DNA of 33,653 nucleotides from Gemmatimonadota bacterium (GTDB taxonomy: Bacteria > Latescibacterota > UBA2968): positions 84,707 through 118,359 of the forward strand of contig PBWH01000027.1 in assembly GCA_002727195.1 (NCBI GenBank), in the 5' to 3' direction. The notes under the pieces were generated by a model. It had not been told where the DNA came from and did not search any database. It saw only the letters and a list, made by a program, of their open reading frames with translations. Shown here piece after piece: positions 7,688 to 16,417 of this stretch (positions within the stretch are counted from its first letter, which is position 1; each line of letters starts with the position of its first letter). The translations under genes were made by a program, and so were the position numbers.

Positions 7688-8555
7688 TAGGAGACCTTCA
7701 GGTGCCGAACCGGACAGACGAGCCGGTCGAAACCGTCGATGTGACATTCGACCACATCGCCGTCCTGGATGTGAGCGGCGCTGCGTGTACCCGTGGACAG
7801 GACGTGACCCGGGAGATGTGTCACGACCTTCATATGCAACCCAACGAGGTAGTCGGGCGGATACGTCACGTTCCGGACTTGGTTTGTCGCCTGGACTTCA
7901 CCGTTTACGACGGTCGACACTTTCAAGGTCACCACGTCGTCGATCTCGTCAGGTGTAACGGGTTCCGGGCCGACACGAAGAAGGTGTCGAAGCTCTTGCA
8001 CAGGGTCAGATAGTGTTGGTTCCGCCGATGGATGTCCTCCGCGGTTACGTCGATGATGGTCATGAACCCGGCGACGGCGTCCTGCCAGGAAGATCGATAC
8101 ACGTCCTTGCAGGACCGTTCGAAAACTATGCCCAACTTGGCTTCACCTGTCTTTCGCTCGGACATTTGCGGAATCTGAATGGTGTCGCCCAGACCGATCA
8201 CCGTCGTTGACGGCTCGATAAAGCTTCCGGGCAGACCTTCAGGGACATTCTCATCCAGGTCTCCCGCACGATCGGCGTAGTTGAGTCCGATCCACCAAAT
8301 CCTAGGCGGGTCTGGGTAGAGCGGTTCGATTGTGGCTTCGCCGAGAGGAATACCTTTTGGTCCATCGAGCGTCGCGCGGTTCGCGCCTTGCTAGGCGGTC
8401 AGCCCATCGAAACGGTCGTCATCCAGAATCGACTTGAGGGTCGTGGGTAAATCTGTTCTCCCCGATGCGTTGATCTCGGAAAGAAGGACATACCGGTCGT
8501 CGTGTCTTACGGCGGATTTCGTGCCCTGAGGTATGTTCAGAGTTGCGATTCTCAC
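7687..8555 (-). pseudogene. Fumarylacetoacetate-hydrolase family protein, broken by a stop and a frameshift
   Basis: From a GTG at 8555 (VRIATLNIPQG) the sequence follows the FAA-hydrolase fold: IWWIGLNYADRA, then GEAKLGIVFERS, KSFDTFF, VGPEPVTPDEID, and the C-terminal GLHMKVVTHLPGHVLSTGTR. Two lesions interrupt it: an in-frame TAG at 8391-8393, and a frame change near 7985 between KSFDTFF and VGPEPVTP. Reading across both gives about 289 residues, the normal family length. The usual 'NYADHA' histidine is Arg here. FAA-hydrolase family members hydrolyse or decarboxylate 3-oxo acids. Stop-codon readthrough is unlikely with two lesions, so it is either a young pseudogene or an assembly artefact. 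Confidence 0.75.
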
Positions 8556-8556
8556 G

Positions 8557-8909
8557 TCAATCTTCCAGGTCGATGGTGTATGTGAATCGATGCTCTCCCG
8601 TCGAGGGTGCCTGTATCCTCCAGTTCCCACCCGGACCGATCACGCCTGAAGGACAGGAACACGGCTTGTCGACGGGATGCGCGCTATCTGCCACCACGGT
8701 CCACACACGAGCCTTCTGCGTGCGCATCCTCAGGTTGGTCTCGTGGAAGCGCCAGACGACGTCGCCGGCCCAGTCGCTGCCGTCTCGATCGCGTTCAGGA
8801 TTCTGGATTCGTTCGCCGTGACGTCTTTGGTGACGGCCATCTGGTATCCGGATACGGTGAAGTTCAAAGGAGTTTTCTCGTGTTGGCTAGAATGTGTTCC
8901 TGGCGTAGT
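8557..8909 (-). pseudogene. Unrecognised gene fragment with a frameshift
   Basis: Two minus-strand frames join into one protein-like sequence: LNFTVSGYQMAVTKDVTANE then SRILNAIET (to about 8784), continuing in another frame as GSDWAGDVVWRFHETNLRMR and ending ...APSTGEHRFTYTIDLED with TGA at 8559-8557. The stop lies one base before the FAA-hydrolase GTG, so it was the upstream gene of that operon. Its 5' end is lost: an in-frame TAG lies at 8912-8910. I do not recognise the family. Confidence 0.5.
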
Positions 8910-8939
8910 CTATTTACTTGGTGGAGCTGCGGCTATCAA

Positions 8940-9010
8940 GCAAGCCCTCACCCATCTTGCGGCCGTCAAATCTTACCCTCAAGAATCCCTCTCCTGCTGG
9001 CACGAGAGGG
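8940..9010. repeat. Dispersed palindromic element copy
   Basis: The sequence starts 'caagccctcaccc', shared with the element near 2615, and ends in a CCCTCTC...GAGAGGG dyad. It sits between the damaged minus-strand operon and the rhamnosidase gene. No promoter is obvious. Confidence 0.35.
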
Positions 9011-9060
9011 GAAGCCCGTCTCTTATGTACGGATCATCTGAAACCGAGGAATCCGCTAGT

Positions 9061-11217
9061 ATGCTAACCGCTATACAACCCACAGGCCTGATGGTCGACC
9101 TGCTTACGGCTCCTGAAACAACGACGTTGACCAATCCGAATCCAACGTTCTCGTGGATCGTGAACGATACCGAGCCGAACGCGTTTCAGGAGGCGTTTCA
9201 GATTCTCGTCTCCAGTTCCGCTGAACGGCTGGCTAATGACGAGGGTGACGTATGGGACTCTGGCGAGCCGGATCCTGGGGCTGTCTGGAAGTCTGAACAG
9301 GGTTCGACGAACGTGCCCTATGACGGACCAGAGCTTGCGAGCGACACCCAATACCACTGGAAGGTAAGGACCTGGAATGGGGTCGGCAATGTGAGTCCCT
9401 GGTCGGCGTCCTCCTCATTCAGGACTGGAACCCTGAGTGATACGTATGGAACGGATTCGCTTCCGCTGGCCGTGACCCGAGTCGATCCGGTGACGGTCGT
9501 GCGCACGGACAGCGATCGGTGGTTTATCGATTTTGATCGTGCGGCTTTCGGGACGGTCGAGCTGGATCTGGACTCATCCACGTCTGGGACGATCGAGGTT
9601 GTGCTCGGCGAGGTCCCGGAAGGACGATACGGGATCAACGCGAATCCGGGCGGGAGTAGACGGTATCAGAAGATTTCCGTCGAGATCGAGGCTGGGAAGA
9701 AGACGTATCTCGTGACCATTCCGAGCGACCCGAGGAATACGGGTGACTTTGCGATCCTGATGCCGGAGGATGTGTTCGAGGTGTATCCGTTCCGGTATTG
9801 CGAGGTGATCGGGTATGAGGGTGACCTGACCGGCGACCAGATCCGGCAGCTCGTGGTGCACTATCCGTTCGACGATTCAGCCGCATCCTTTACGTCGTCG
9901 AGCAAGGTGCTCAACGATGTATGGGATCTGTGTCACTACACGATGAAGGCGACCAGCTTTACGGGCTACTACATCGACGGAGACCGGGAGCGGATCCCGT
10001 ATGAGGCGGACGCGTATATCAACCAGCTCGGCCATTATTGCTGCGATCGCGAATATGCGATGGGTCGACAGACGCATGAGTATCTTATCACTACGCCGAC
10101 GTGGCCGACCGAATGGATCCTGGATTCGGTGCTGATCGCCTGGAACGACTACGTATACACGGGGAACAAGGCGTCGATCGACCACTACTATGAGGACCTG
10201 AAGGCGAAATCGCTGATGGCGATCGGTCGAGAGGACGGGCTGATAACGCTCGATTTGATGACGGACGAGGTACTCGAGGCGATTCACTTTGCCGGTAAGT
10301 CCGCCGCTCAGTTCAAGAGCGGGATCCGGGATATCGTGGACTGGCCGCAGGTTGAACGAGACGGCCACGACATGCTGCCGGTGAACGCGGTCGTGAACGC
10401 CTTCCACTATCGGGCGGTAACCCTGATGGCTCAGATCGCAGAAGCGCTCAAGCATACGAAGGACGTGTATGCGTTCCGTGAGCGGGCGAAGCTGATCCGA
10501 CGTACGTTCGTCGACCAGATGATCGACCCTGTTACGGGTCTCGTTCTGGATGGGGAGGGAAGTGCCCACAGTTCGCTGCACGCTAACATGACCTCACTCG
10601 TGTTCGGTCTCGTTCCGGAGGAGAACCGGGAGGCCGTGGTCGCATTCCTGAAGTCGAAAGGCATGGCCTGCAGCGTGTATGCATCCCAGTTCCTGATGGA
10701 GGCTCTGTATGCCGGCGGGGAGGACGATTACGCGTTGTCGCTGTTGACGTCGCTGGCGGAGCGATCGTGGGCGCACATGGTATACGACGTGCGAACCACG
10801 ATCGCGCTGGAGGCGTGGGACGACCGCTTCAAGCCGAACCAGGATTGGAACCACGCCTGGGGAGCCGCGCCGGCCAGCATCATCCCCCGGCACCTGATGG
10901 GGGTGCGTCCTCTCAAACCCGGTTTCGAGGAGATCCTCATCCAGCCGCAGCCAGGAAGCCTGGAATGGGCGGAGTTGACGACACCGACGATCCGCGGTCC
11001 TGTGACAGTGCGCTTCAATCACGTGCCGCTCCAGACATTCCATCTGGAGATCGAGGCGCCCGCCAATACGACGTCGACGGTAACGCTTCCGGCGATGGGG
11101 TCGGACGACCCGGTTGTGGTGGTGGATGGGAAACGCATCCTAGGACGGATTGATGGGGAAGCCGTGACGCTGACCGGGATCGGGTCGGGTCTGCACGTGT
11201 TCGATCGGGCCGTGTAG
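9061..11217 (+). CDS. Alpha-L-rhamnosidase (GH78 family)
   Basis: 718 residues from the ATG of MLTAIQPTGLMVDLL. An N-terminal fibronectin-like region (about 1-125: 'NPTFSWIVND', 'DTQYHWKVRTWN') is followed by a beta-sandwich and then the GH78 (alpha/alpha)6 barrel. The acidic catalytic-site motif D306-G-D-R-E-R-I-P-Y-E315-A-D is clear, with TWPTEWILD shortly after. The C-terminal beta-domain includes GFEEILIQPQPG. It should release terminal alpha-L-rhamnose from glycans or glycosides. No signal peptide is visible, so it is probably cytoplasmic. The frame is open upstream to 8677, but that part is the reverse complement of the damaged operon and is not protein-like. AGGAA lies about 10 nt before the ATG. 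Confidence 0.9.
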   Translation: MLTAIQPTGLMVDLLTAPETTTLTNPNPTFSWIVNDTEPNAFQEAFQILVSSSAERLANDEGDVWDSGEPDPGAVWKSEQGSTNVPYDGPELASDTQYHWKVRTWNGVGNVSPWSASSSFRTGTLSDTYGTDSLPLAVTRVDPVTVVRTDSDRWFIDFDRAAFGTVELDLDSSTSGTIEVVLGEVPEGRYGINANPGGSRRYQKISVEIEAGKKTYLVTIPSDPRNTGDFAILMPEDVFEVYPFRYCEVIGYEGDLTGDQIRQLVVHYPFDDSAASFTSSSKVLNDVWDLCHYTMKATSFTGYYIDGDRERIPYEADAYINQLGHYCCDREYAMGRQTHEYLITTPTWPTEWILDSVLIAWNDYVYTGNKASIDHYYEDLKAKSLMAIGREDGLITLDLMTDEVLEAIHFAGKSAAQFKSGIRDIVDWPQVERDGHDMLPVNAVVNAFHYRAVTLMAQIAEALKHTKDVYAFRERAKLIRRTFVDQMIDPVTGLVLDGEGSAHSSLHANMTSLVFGLVPEENREAVVAFLKSKGMACSVYASQFLMEALYAGGEDDYALSLLTSLAERSWAHMVYDVRTTIALEAWDDRFKPNQDWNHAWGAAPASIIPRHLMGVRPLKPGFEEILIQPQPGSLEWAELTTPTIRGPVTVRFNHVPLQTFHLEIEAPANTTSTVTLPAMGSDDPVVVVDGKRILGRIDGEAVTLTGIGSGLHVFDRAV

Positions 11218-11220
11218 GTT

Positions 11221-11266
11221 CGTTCCCTGACTTAATTTTACGTTCCCAGGCAGGAGCCAGGGAACG
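11221..11266. repeat. Inverted repeat after the rhamnosidase gene
   Basis: CGTTCCC-a-GGC-agga-GCC-a-GGGAACG (11241-11266) forms a near-perfect hairpin, and a further half-copy 'cgttccctg' begins at 11221. There is no T-tract, so it is more like a REP-type palindrome than a terminator, though it could end the rhamnosidase transcript. Confidence 0.4.
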
Positions 11267-11346
11267 AGATAGGGTGGATTCTGGGCGGTGTGCGCCCCGA
11301 TATAGAGAGAAGGGGAAACACACACATGCACATCGCCTGAGGACGA

Positions 11347-12483
11347 ATGAAGCCACTGTCCATACGGTCTGCCTTGGCCGGGGCCGTCCTGTTCGCGCTA
11401 GCCGTGACGGTATGCTACGAGACCGATCGGCTGCCGCCGGCGCCATCATCAGACGTCTACGCTCCACTACCCAAGCAGTCCCTTCCCGCGGGTTTGAGGG
11501 GTCGGGCCGAGCTGGCCATACGGGAAGCTGTCACTCAGACGTCAGGTCGAAGCCTCGGTGGGGGATACACTCACGATCGAGACGACGATCGATCCGAGGG
11601 GCGACCTCGTAACAGGGGTGGTGGTGCTGCTTTCCTTGGACGATCGCGTTCTCGAGCCCATCATCCCTGACACCCAGGCGTTCCGGCCTCGTCTGTTCGA
11701 ACCGGGAACCTTCTTCTCGAACGCCACTGTTTTCAACAACGATCTGCTGTATGACGAGCCAGGAGATCCGTTTGCAAACACCCTTCCCTTCTACCAGTTC
11801 CGTTACTTCGAGAATGCGCAGCCCTCGCCGCTCGCGGAGGTCATCCTCGGGACGGATCTCGGTGTTCTGGCGCGATTCAGGGTTCTCGTCATCTCCGACC
11901 GCGCGACCGAGATCGTGGTTGACGAGGTGTCGAAATCCGGGTGGAATCCGGGTATTTCGTGGTGGAGAAGCCGGGTGTGAACCTGGCGTATCGGCGTATC
12001 GAGACGTTTCGGATTACGCCGGTCAAGACACCTGACCGACGTTTGGAAGCGACTGAAGACGGCACGACCGAGATCGTCGTCCAGTTCCTGCGGGACGGCC
12101 TCCCTGTTTCCGAGGTGGAGGTCGACTTCGCCCGACTCGTCGTTGGAATCGGCGTCTCTTACCGGGACGGATCGTCGGCAGATGGTGGGGATGGTGTGGC
12201 GGTTATCACCGTCGATGAGCCCGGCTACTACGCTGTACGAACGCGATCGGCAGGAGACTGCGTGATCGGGGAATGGGGCAGCATTCCCCGATCAATCGCG
12301 GCCAGCGACACCATCTCCGATTCAGGCTGCCTTAAGCTAGAAGAGCGACAGCTGCTTTCTCGGTACCCTGAAGTGCCCCGTGCTAAGCGGCGGCAGTTTC
12401 TGCGTCAACTCCGCCTTCCGCTTCCTGATTTCGAACATCCGCTCGATCTGGTCAGCATACTCGCCGGCACCCCTCATCCGTAA
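11347..12483 (+). pseudogene. Secreted cohesin-like protein with two frameshifts
   Basis: The start MKPLSIRSALAGAVLFALAV is a signal or lipoprotein-type leader (a Cys follows at about residue 23). The protein then continues in a second frame (QVEASVGDTLTIETTIDPRG to about 11940) and returns to the first (YFVVEKPGVNLAYRRIETF to GYYAVRTRSAGDC). The joined middle has the alternating strands of a cohesin-type beta-sandwich (VEASVGDTLTIETTI, VVVLLSLDDRVLEPI, ARFRVLVISD); after it comes an Ig-like stretch. Two compensating indels (near 11545 and 11945) are needed. The true end is uncertain: the frame stays open to 12483 but its last 140 bases overlap the radical SAM gene on the other strand. Possibly an exported or cell-surface scaffold component. 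Confidence 0.55.
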
Positions 12484-13416
12484 CCCGTATTTCCCATCAT
12501 AGAGCTCGCCGTCCCGCGTGTCCCGAACGCGATTCAACACCCGATCCTTCCGGTTCGGATAGTGTGCCTCCAGCCAGTCAGCGAACAGCTCCTTCACGCC
12601 GTGCGGTAGCCGGAGCGTGATGTAGCCCGCGCTACGTGCCCCCGCATCGGCAGAGGCCTGCAGGATGTCCGAGATCTCGTGGTCGTTGAGGCCGGGGATC
12701 ACGGGGCCGATCACGACGCCCGTCCTGACGCCGGCACGACTGAGCGCTTCGATCGCCTTTATCCGTCTGCGAGGACTGGATGCGCGCGGCTCCAGCTTGT
12801 TGGCCAGTGCTGGGTCCAGGCTGGTGACTGACATGTGTACGGCAGCCACGTCCGGGGAGGACATCGTCTGAAGGATATCGATGTCCCGTGTGACGAGCTC
12901 GTTCTTGGTGACGATGCCAACGGGATTCCGGAACTCCGCGAACACCTCGAGGCACCGGCGGGTGAGTTTCAGATGACGCTCGATCGGCTGATAGCAGTCG
13001 GTGACACCGCTCATCATGACGTCCTGAGGCTTCCACGACCGCGAGCTGAAGGTCTTCTCCAGAAGCTCGGGTGCGTTCTCCTTGACGAACAGTTTGGACT
13101 CGAAGTCCAAACCTGCCGACAACCCCAGATACTCGTGAGTGGGACGCGCGTAGCAGTAGGCGCAGCCGTGTTCGCACCCGCGATATGGGTTGACGGACGC
13201 GTCGAAATTGAGGTCCGGACTGTCGTTCCACGCGATGATCGACCGAGTGCTGTCGCGGAACAGTTCGGTTTCCTGTACGGGAAGGTCGTCGTCAGTCTGT
13301 TCGATCTCGAGATCCATCGATTCGAACCGACCGACAGGGTTCGTTGGAGCGCCACGACCCCTGCGAGGTCTCAGGGTGGTCTGAGCGAGCGGGTCGGGGT
13401 CATACAGATCATCCAT
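12337..13416 (-). CDS. PA0069-family radical SAM protein (SPL/Rv2578c-like)
   Basis: 359 residues. The [4Fe-4S]/SAM cluster motif is C81-x3-C85-x2-C88 in YRGCEHGCAYCYARPTHEY, which with the following 'THEYLG' is diagnostic of the PA0069 group. The N-terminus holds a basic RPRRGRGAPTNPVGRFE stretch also typical of the group, and GVVIGPVIPGLND lies in the barrel. It is a SAM radical enzyme of unknown substrate, often compared with spore photoproduct lyase. The start chosen is MDDLYDPDPL at 13416; the frame continues upstream to 13530 through low-complexity intergenic sequence. It converges with the cohesin-like gene. Confidence 0.88.
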   Translation of the reverse strand: MDDLYDPDPLAQTTLRPRRGRGAPTNPVGRFESMDLEIEQTDDDLPVQETELFRDSTRSIIAWNDSPDLNFDASVNPYRGCEHGCAYCYARPTHEYLGLSAGLDFESKLFVKENAPELLEKTFSSRSWKPQDVMMSGVTDCYQPIERHLKLTRRCLEVFAEFRNPVGIVTKNELVTRDIDILQTMSSPDVAAVHMSVTSLDPALANKLEPRASSPRRRIKAIEALSRAGVRTGVVIGPVIPGLNDHEISDILQASADAGARSAGYITLRLPHGVKELFADWLEAHYPNRKDRVLNRVRDTRDGELYDGKYGLRMRGAGEYADQIERMFEIRKRKAELTQKLPPLSTGHFRVPRKQLSLF

Positions 13417-13540
13417 CGTTCGCCTAGTGGGAGAGAGAACGAGTTTGGATTGGGGCAGGGGTATTGGACAGTCGAATATGGTCAGGCTGGGGGGAGGGGA
13501 CCAGGGCGAGTGCGAAAATGCAAAATGCAAAAGGAACTTC

Positions 13541-13560
13541 GTAGGAGCCGCCGGTGGCGG
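13541..13560. repeat. REP-like element (gtaggagCCGCCggtGGCGG)
   Basis: A 5-bp stem CCGCC/GGCGG preceded by 'gtaggag' has the layout of bacterial REP sequences. It sits in the 185-bp gap between the gamma-glutamyltransferase and radical SAM genes, next to a direct repeat aaaatgc-aaaatgc at about 13515-13530. Confidence 0.45.
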
Positions 13561-13601
13561 CGATCAACCCGTGGCAGCGAGGCAGGAACTTGTACTGGAC
13601 C

Positions 13602-15203
13602 CTAGTATCCGATTGCGATTCCGGAACAGCGTGGATCTGAGGCGCCGCGCAGGACGCCGGTTTCGTCGCGGAGGATGAGCTGGACACGGCTGCCGGAGTT
13701 GGGGCCGAGGCTGGTGATTTGGTGACCCTTGGAGGTCAGGCCGTCGATGGTGTATTGCGAGAAGGTGTCTTCGAGGCGGAGTTCCAGCGGGTTGTCGATG
13801 TCGGCGGGGTCCGTGCCGGGCCAGCTGACCCAGTTGGGGGCGCTGAGGGCGGCCTCGGGCGGCATGTCAAAGTCGATCAGGTTGGTGATCGTCTGGACGT
13901 TCCATTGGGGCTGGCGGTCGCCTCCCGGTGTGCCTCCGACGCCGAGGAGCTTGCCGTCCCTGGCGAGGAGGTAGCAGTTCAGCGTGTGCATGGTTTTCTT
14001 GCCGGGCGCGAGGACGTTGGGGTGATCCGCCTGGAGTGAGAACCCGCGGCCGGATCGGTTGTTCAGGATGATCCCGGTTTCGCCTGCGACCACGCCGCAG
14101 CCGAAGCCGGCGGACAGGCTGTGAATGAACGAAATCGCGTTGCCCTGTCCGTCGACGACGACAAACGAGCTCGTGTCTCCGTGATTCAACTCGCCAGCTA
14201 GGGGGTCGTGGTTGGCGCGATTCGGGTCTATCGATTGTGTTCGGCGAGCGGCGTAAGCCTTTGACAGCAGCGTGTCGAGTGGGACATCGACGAAAGCTGG
14301 ATCTCCCACGTAGGCGAGGCGGTCGGCGAAGGCCAGTTTCTTGGTCTCGACGAGGGTGTGAAGGGCATCTGTCGTGCCAAACGCCATTCCGGAGAGGTCG
14401 AACTGTTCCAGGAGATTGAGCCACTCGAGAACGATCAAGCCCTGAGAGGGAGGTGCGGTGGCGAAGACGTCGACGCCCCGGTAGTTGACTGTGGGCGGAT
14501 CGTAGATGTCGGTGGTATGAGCCGCGAATTCCTCGAGGGCGAAGGGTCCATCGTCGGCTTCCGACGCCCGTACGAGTTCCCTGGCGATCGGCCCGTTGTA
14601 GAAAGCATTTACACCGCCGTCAACAAAGGTCCGGATGCTTTGAGCCAGTCGGGGTCGACGCCACGTCGAGCCCAGCGACGGCGCGGCGCCATCAGGCAGG
14701 TAGTCCGTGCGAGAGGACTCGAACTGTGACAGTTTGCCTGATGCGCCGGAGATGGCGTCCGAAATGCCACGCCCTACAACGGTTCCGCGTTCTGCGTACT
14801 CGAGGCCGCGAGCGAACACCTCACCTAGGGGGAGCGTGCCAAAGGTGTCGGCAAGCGTCGCGTAGGCGTGTGCGGCGCCCGGAACGGTCGCGGCGTGCCA
14901 TCCCGTCAACGGCATCTTCGTCAGTCCCTGATCCACGTAGTATGCCCTGTCGACGCGAGACCCGACCACACCGCTTCCATTGATCGCCGCAATCCGGTCG
15001 TCCTTAGCATCGTAGAGGACGGCGAAAACGTCTCCACCAAGTCCACAGCTGCCCGGAAGGGTCGTCCATTCCACTGCCGCCACAGCCAGCGCGGCGTCGA
15101 AGGCGTTTCCTCCCACCTGCAGGATTTCGATCCCGGCGAGGGCTGCACGTCGGGATGCACTGGCGACCATGCCCCCGTTCGCGTATGTGGCGTGTGCGTT
15201 CAC
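13602..15203 (-). CDS. Gamma-glutamyltransferase family protein
   Basis: 533 residues from a GTG. It is an Ntn-hydrolase that cleaves gamma-glutamyl bonds (glutathione and related compounds) after self-processing. The nucleophile is Thr344 in NHGDTSSFVVVD, where autocleavage would separate the large and small subunits. The conserved glycine-rich loop GVGGTPGGDRQPQWNVQ and 'GGNAFDAALAVAAVEW' near the N-terminus are intact. No signal peptide is visible, unlike the periplasmic E. coli enzyme, so a cytoplasmic acylase/transferase is more likely. The GTG (VNAHATYANGG) is 7 nt past the sialidase stop, with GAGAT before it; the longer frame to 15275 overlaps that gene. Confidence 0.88.
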   Translation of the reverse strand: MNAHATYANGGMVASASRRAALAGIEILQVGGNAFDAALAVAAVEWTTLPGSCGLGGDVFAVLYDAKDDRIAAINGSGVVGSRVDRAYYVDQGLTKMPLTGWHAATVPGAAHAYATLADTFGTLPLGEVFARGLEYAERGTVVGRGISDAISGASGKLSQFESSRTDYLPDGAAPSLGSTWRRPRLAQSIRTFVDGGVNAFYNGPIARELVRASEADDGPFALEEFAAHTTDIYDPPTVNYRGVDVFATAPPSQGLIVLEWLNLLEQFDLSGMAFGTTDALHTLVETKKLAFADRLAYVGDPAFVDVPLDTLLSKAYAARRTQSIDPNRANHDPLAGELNHGDTSSFVVVDGQGNAISFIHSLSAGFGCGVVAGETGIILNNRSGRGFSLQADHPNVLAPGKKTMHTLNCYLLARDGKLLGVGGTPGGDRQPQWNVQTITNLIDFDMPPEAALSAPNWVSWPGTDPADIDNPLELRLEDTFSQYTIDGLTSKGHQITSLGPNSGSRVQLILRDETGVLRGASDPRCSGIAIGY

Positions 15204-15210
15204 GTCGATC

Positions 15211-16275
15211 TCAGTCCAGTGTGGCCAGCAGTTCGGATTCCTGGTAGCGTATCGCCGTGCAACGCGCGGTCTCACCGGTTTCCGAATCGTTGGCTTCGTA
15301 GTAGAGCGTTACGAGTGTGCTGTCGGAGAGCCGGGCGGTGGAGGGATAGCCGATGTCCGTGCCGGGCAGGTCCGTAGCGAATCGGATGATCGTGTCGGAC
15401 CAGGTGTGACCTCGGTCGCGGCTGATTCGGGCGTCTAGGCCGTAGGCGGGATGTCGTCGACCGTAGATCAGCAGGACCGAGCCATCAGAGAGCAGGGTCA
15501 AGTCGGGGGGATGCTCCTTACCATCGGTGACGCGCACGGGTTGGGACCAGGAATGTCCTCGGTCAGTTGAACGGAGCGTGTAAATGGCCTGCTCGTCGCG
15601 GTTCTCAGATCTGGCGGCGAAGAGCCAATCGTTGTCCGCGATCATCAAGAGGTCGGCCTCGTTCAGCCCGACAGCGACGGTCATCGGGTCTGCCCACGTG
15701 TTACCTCCGTCATTCGATCGCAGGAGGTAGGTCGGGCAGGTCGCCGGCGCAACGCTCGGCGTGCTGTGGTCGGCACCAAGGGGGTGTGAGACCCCGTAGA
15801 CCGGCATGTAGAGGGTACCCTCACTGTCTCTACGGATTTTCCCGAAGGGCGACGTCCCGTTCAGCGGAAGCCAGTTGAGCTTGAGGTCTTCACTCCAGGT
15901 TATGCCGCCGTCCGATGAGCGCACGACCCTCGTATCGGTCGGGCCTTTCTGTGGCGTCCACTCGCCATCTTCGTCATAGCTGCCCTGCCAGTGGTAGCCG
16001 AGAATAGCGACACCCTCCGCATTGAACCCGAGCGCCGGGTTACGGTCGTCCCGCTCGCTGTCTGCGATCGTTACCGGGTCGGTCCAGGTGACGCCGCCGT
16101 CCGCGGACCTGACGCAGTCCAGGCGTCCACCCAACCCCATGTGAGGGGCGCCACCACGGAGGATGGCCAGCAACTCGTCTCCCTCCGTAGCGGCGACCAC
16201 CGGAAAGTATCCCTGTCCGGCTGCGACTGTGTGGACGGTCGTACCGTCCAGATGCCTGATATCGAGAACACTCAC
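15211..16275 (-). CDS. BNR-repeat sialidase-family protein
   Basis: 354 residues forming a six-bladed propeller. Five Asp-box repeats are visible: SADGGVTW (57-64), SSDGGITW (120-127), SNDGGNTW (187-194), STDRGHSW (236-243) and SRDRGHTW (285-292). Late GYPSTARLSDS supplies the tyrosine expected in sialidase-type active sites. There is no signal peptide, so a cytoplasmic exo-glycosidase or a non-catalytic propeller is possible; true sialidase activity is not proven. The GTG start has AGGAG 7 nt upstream. The gamma-glutamyltransferase follows after 7 nt, so the two are co-transcribed. Confidence 0.82.
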   Translation of the reverse strand: MSVLDIRHLDGTTVHTVAAGQGYFPVVAATEGDELLAILRGGAPHMGLGGRLDCVRSADGGVTWTDPVTIADSERDDRNPALGFNAEGVAILGYHWQGSYDEDGEWTPQKGPTDTRVVRSSDGGITWSEDLKLNWLPLNGTSPFGKIRRDSEGTLYMPVYGVSHPLGADHSTPSVAPATCPTYLLRSNDGGNTWADPMTVAVGLNEADLLMIADNDWLFAARSENRDEQAIYTLRSTDRGHSWSQPVRVTDGKEHPPDLTLLSDGSVLLIYGRRHPAYGLDARISRDRGHTWSDTIIRFATDLPGTDIGYPSTARLSDSTLVTLYYEANDSETGETARCTAIRYQESELLATLD

Positions 16276-16417
16276 GTTTCGTCTCCTACCCAGGTGTCGG
16301 TCCCAGCCCCCGAGTCCCTAAGCTAAGGAATTCCAGATGTATGGACCAGATGCGAAGCAGCATTGAGGGAGGCCTGTGGAACGAACGCGTTACGGATTGG
16401 GGAGCAACGTCCGGTGG

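Noticed and set aside
8391..8393. TAG in the FAA-hydrolase gene as a recoded codon (pyrrolysine or readthrough)
   Set aside because: A second lesion (frameshift near 7985) lies in the same gene and no tRNA-Pyl or recoding element is visible; other genes here end normally in TAG.
8677..9060. N-terminal extension of the rhamnosidase by 128 codons
   Set aside because: It reads antisense through a damaged minus-strand gene and a palindromic repeat and gives no family match; the ATG at 9061 begins family-like sequence.
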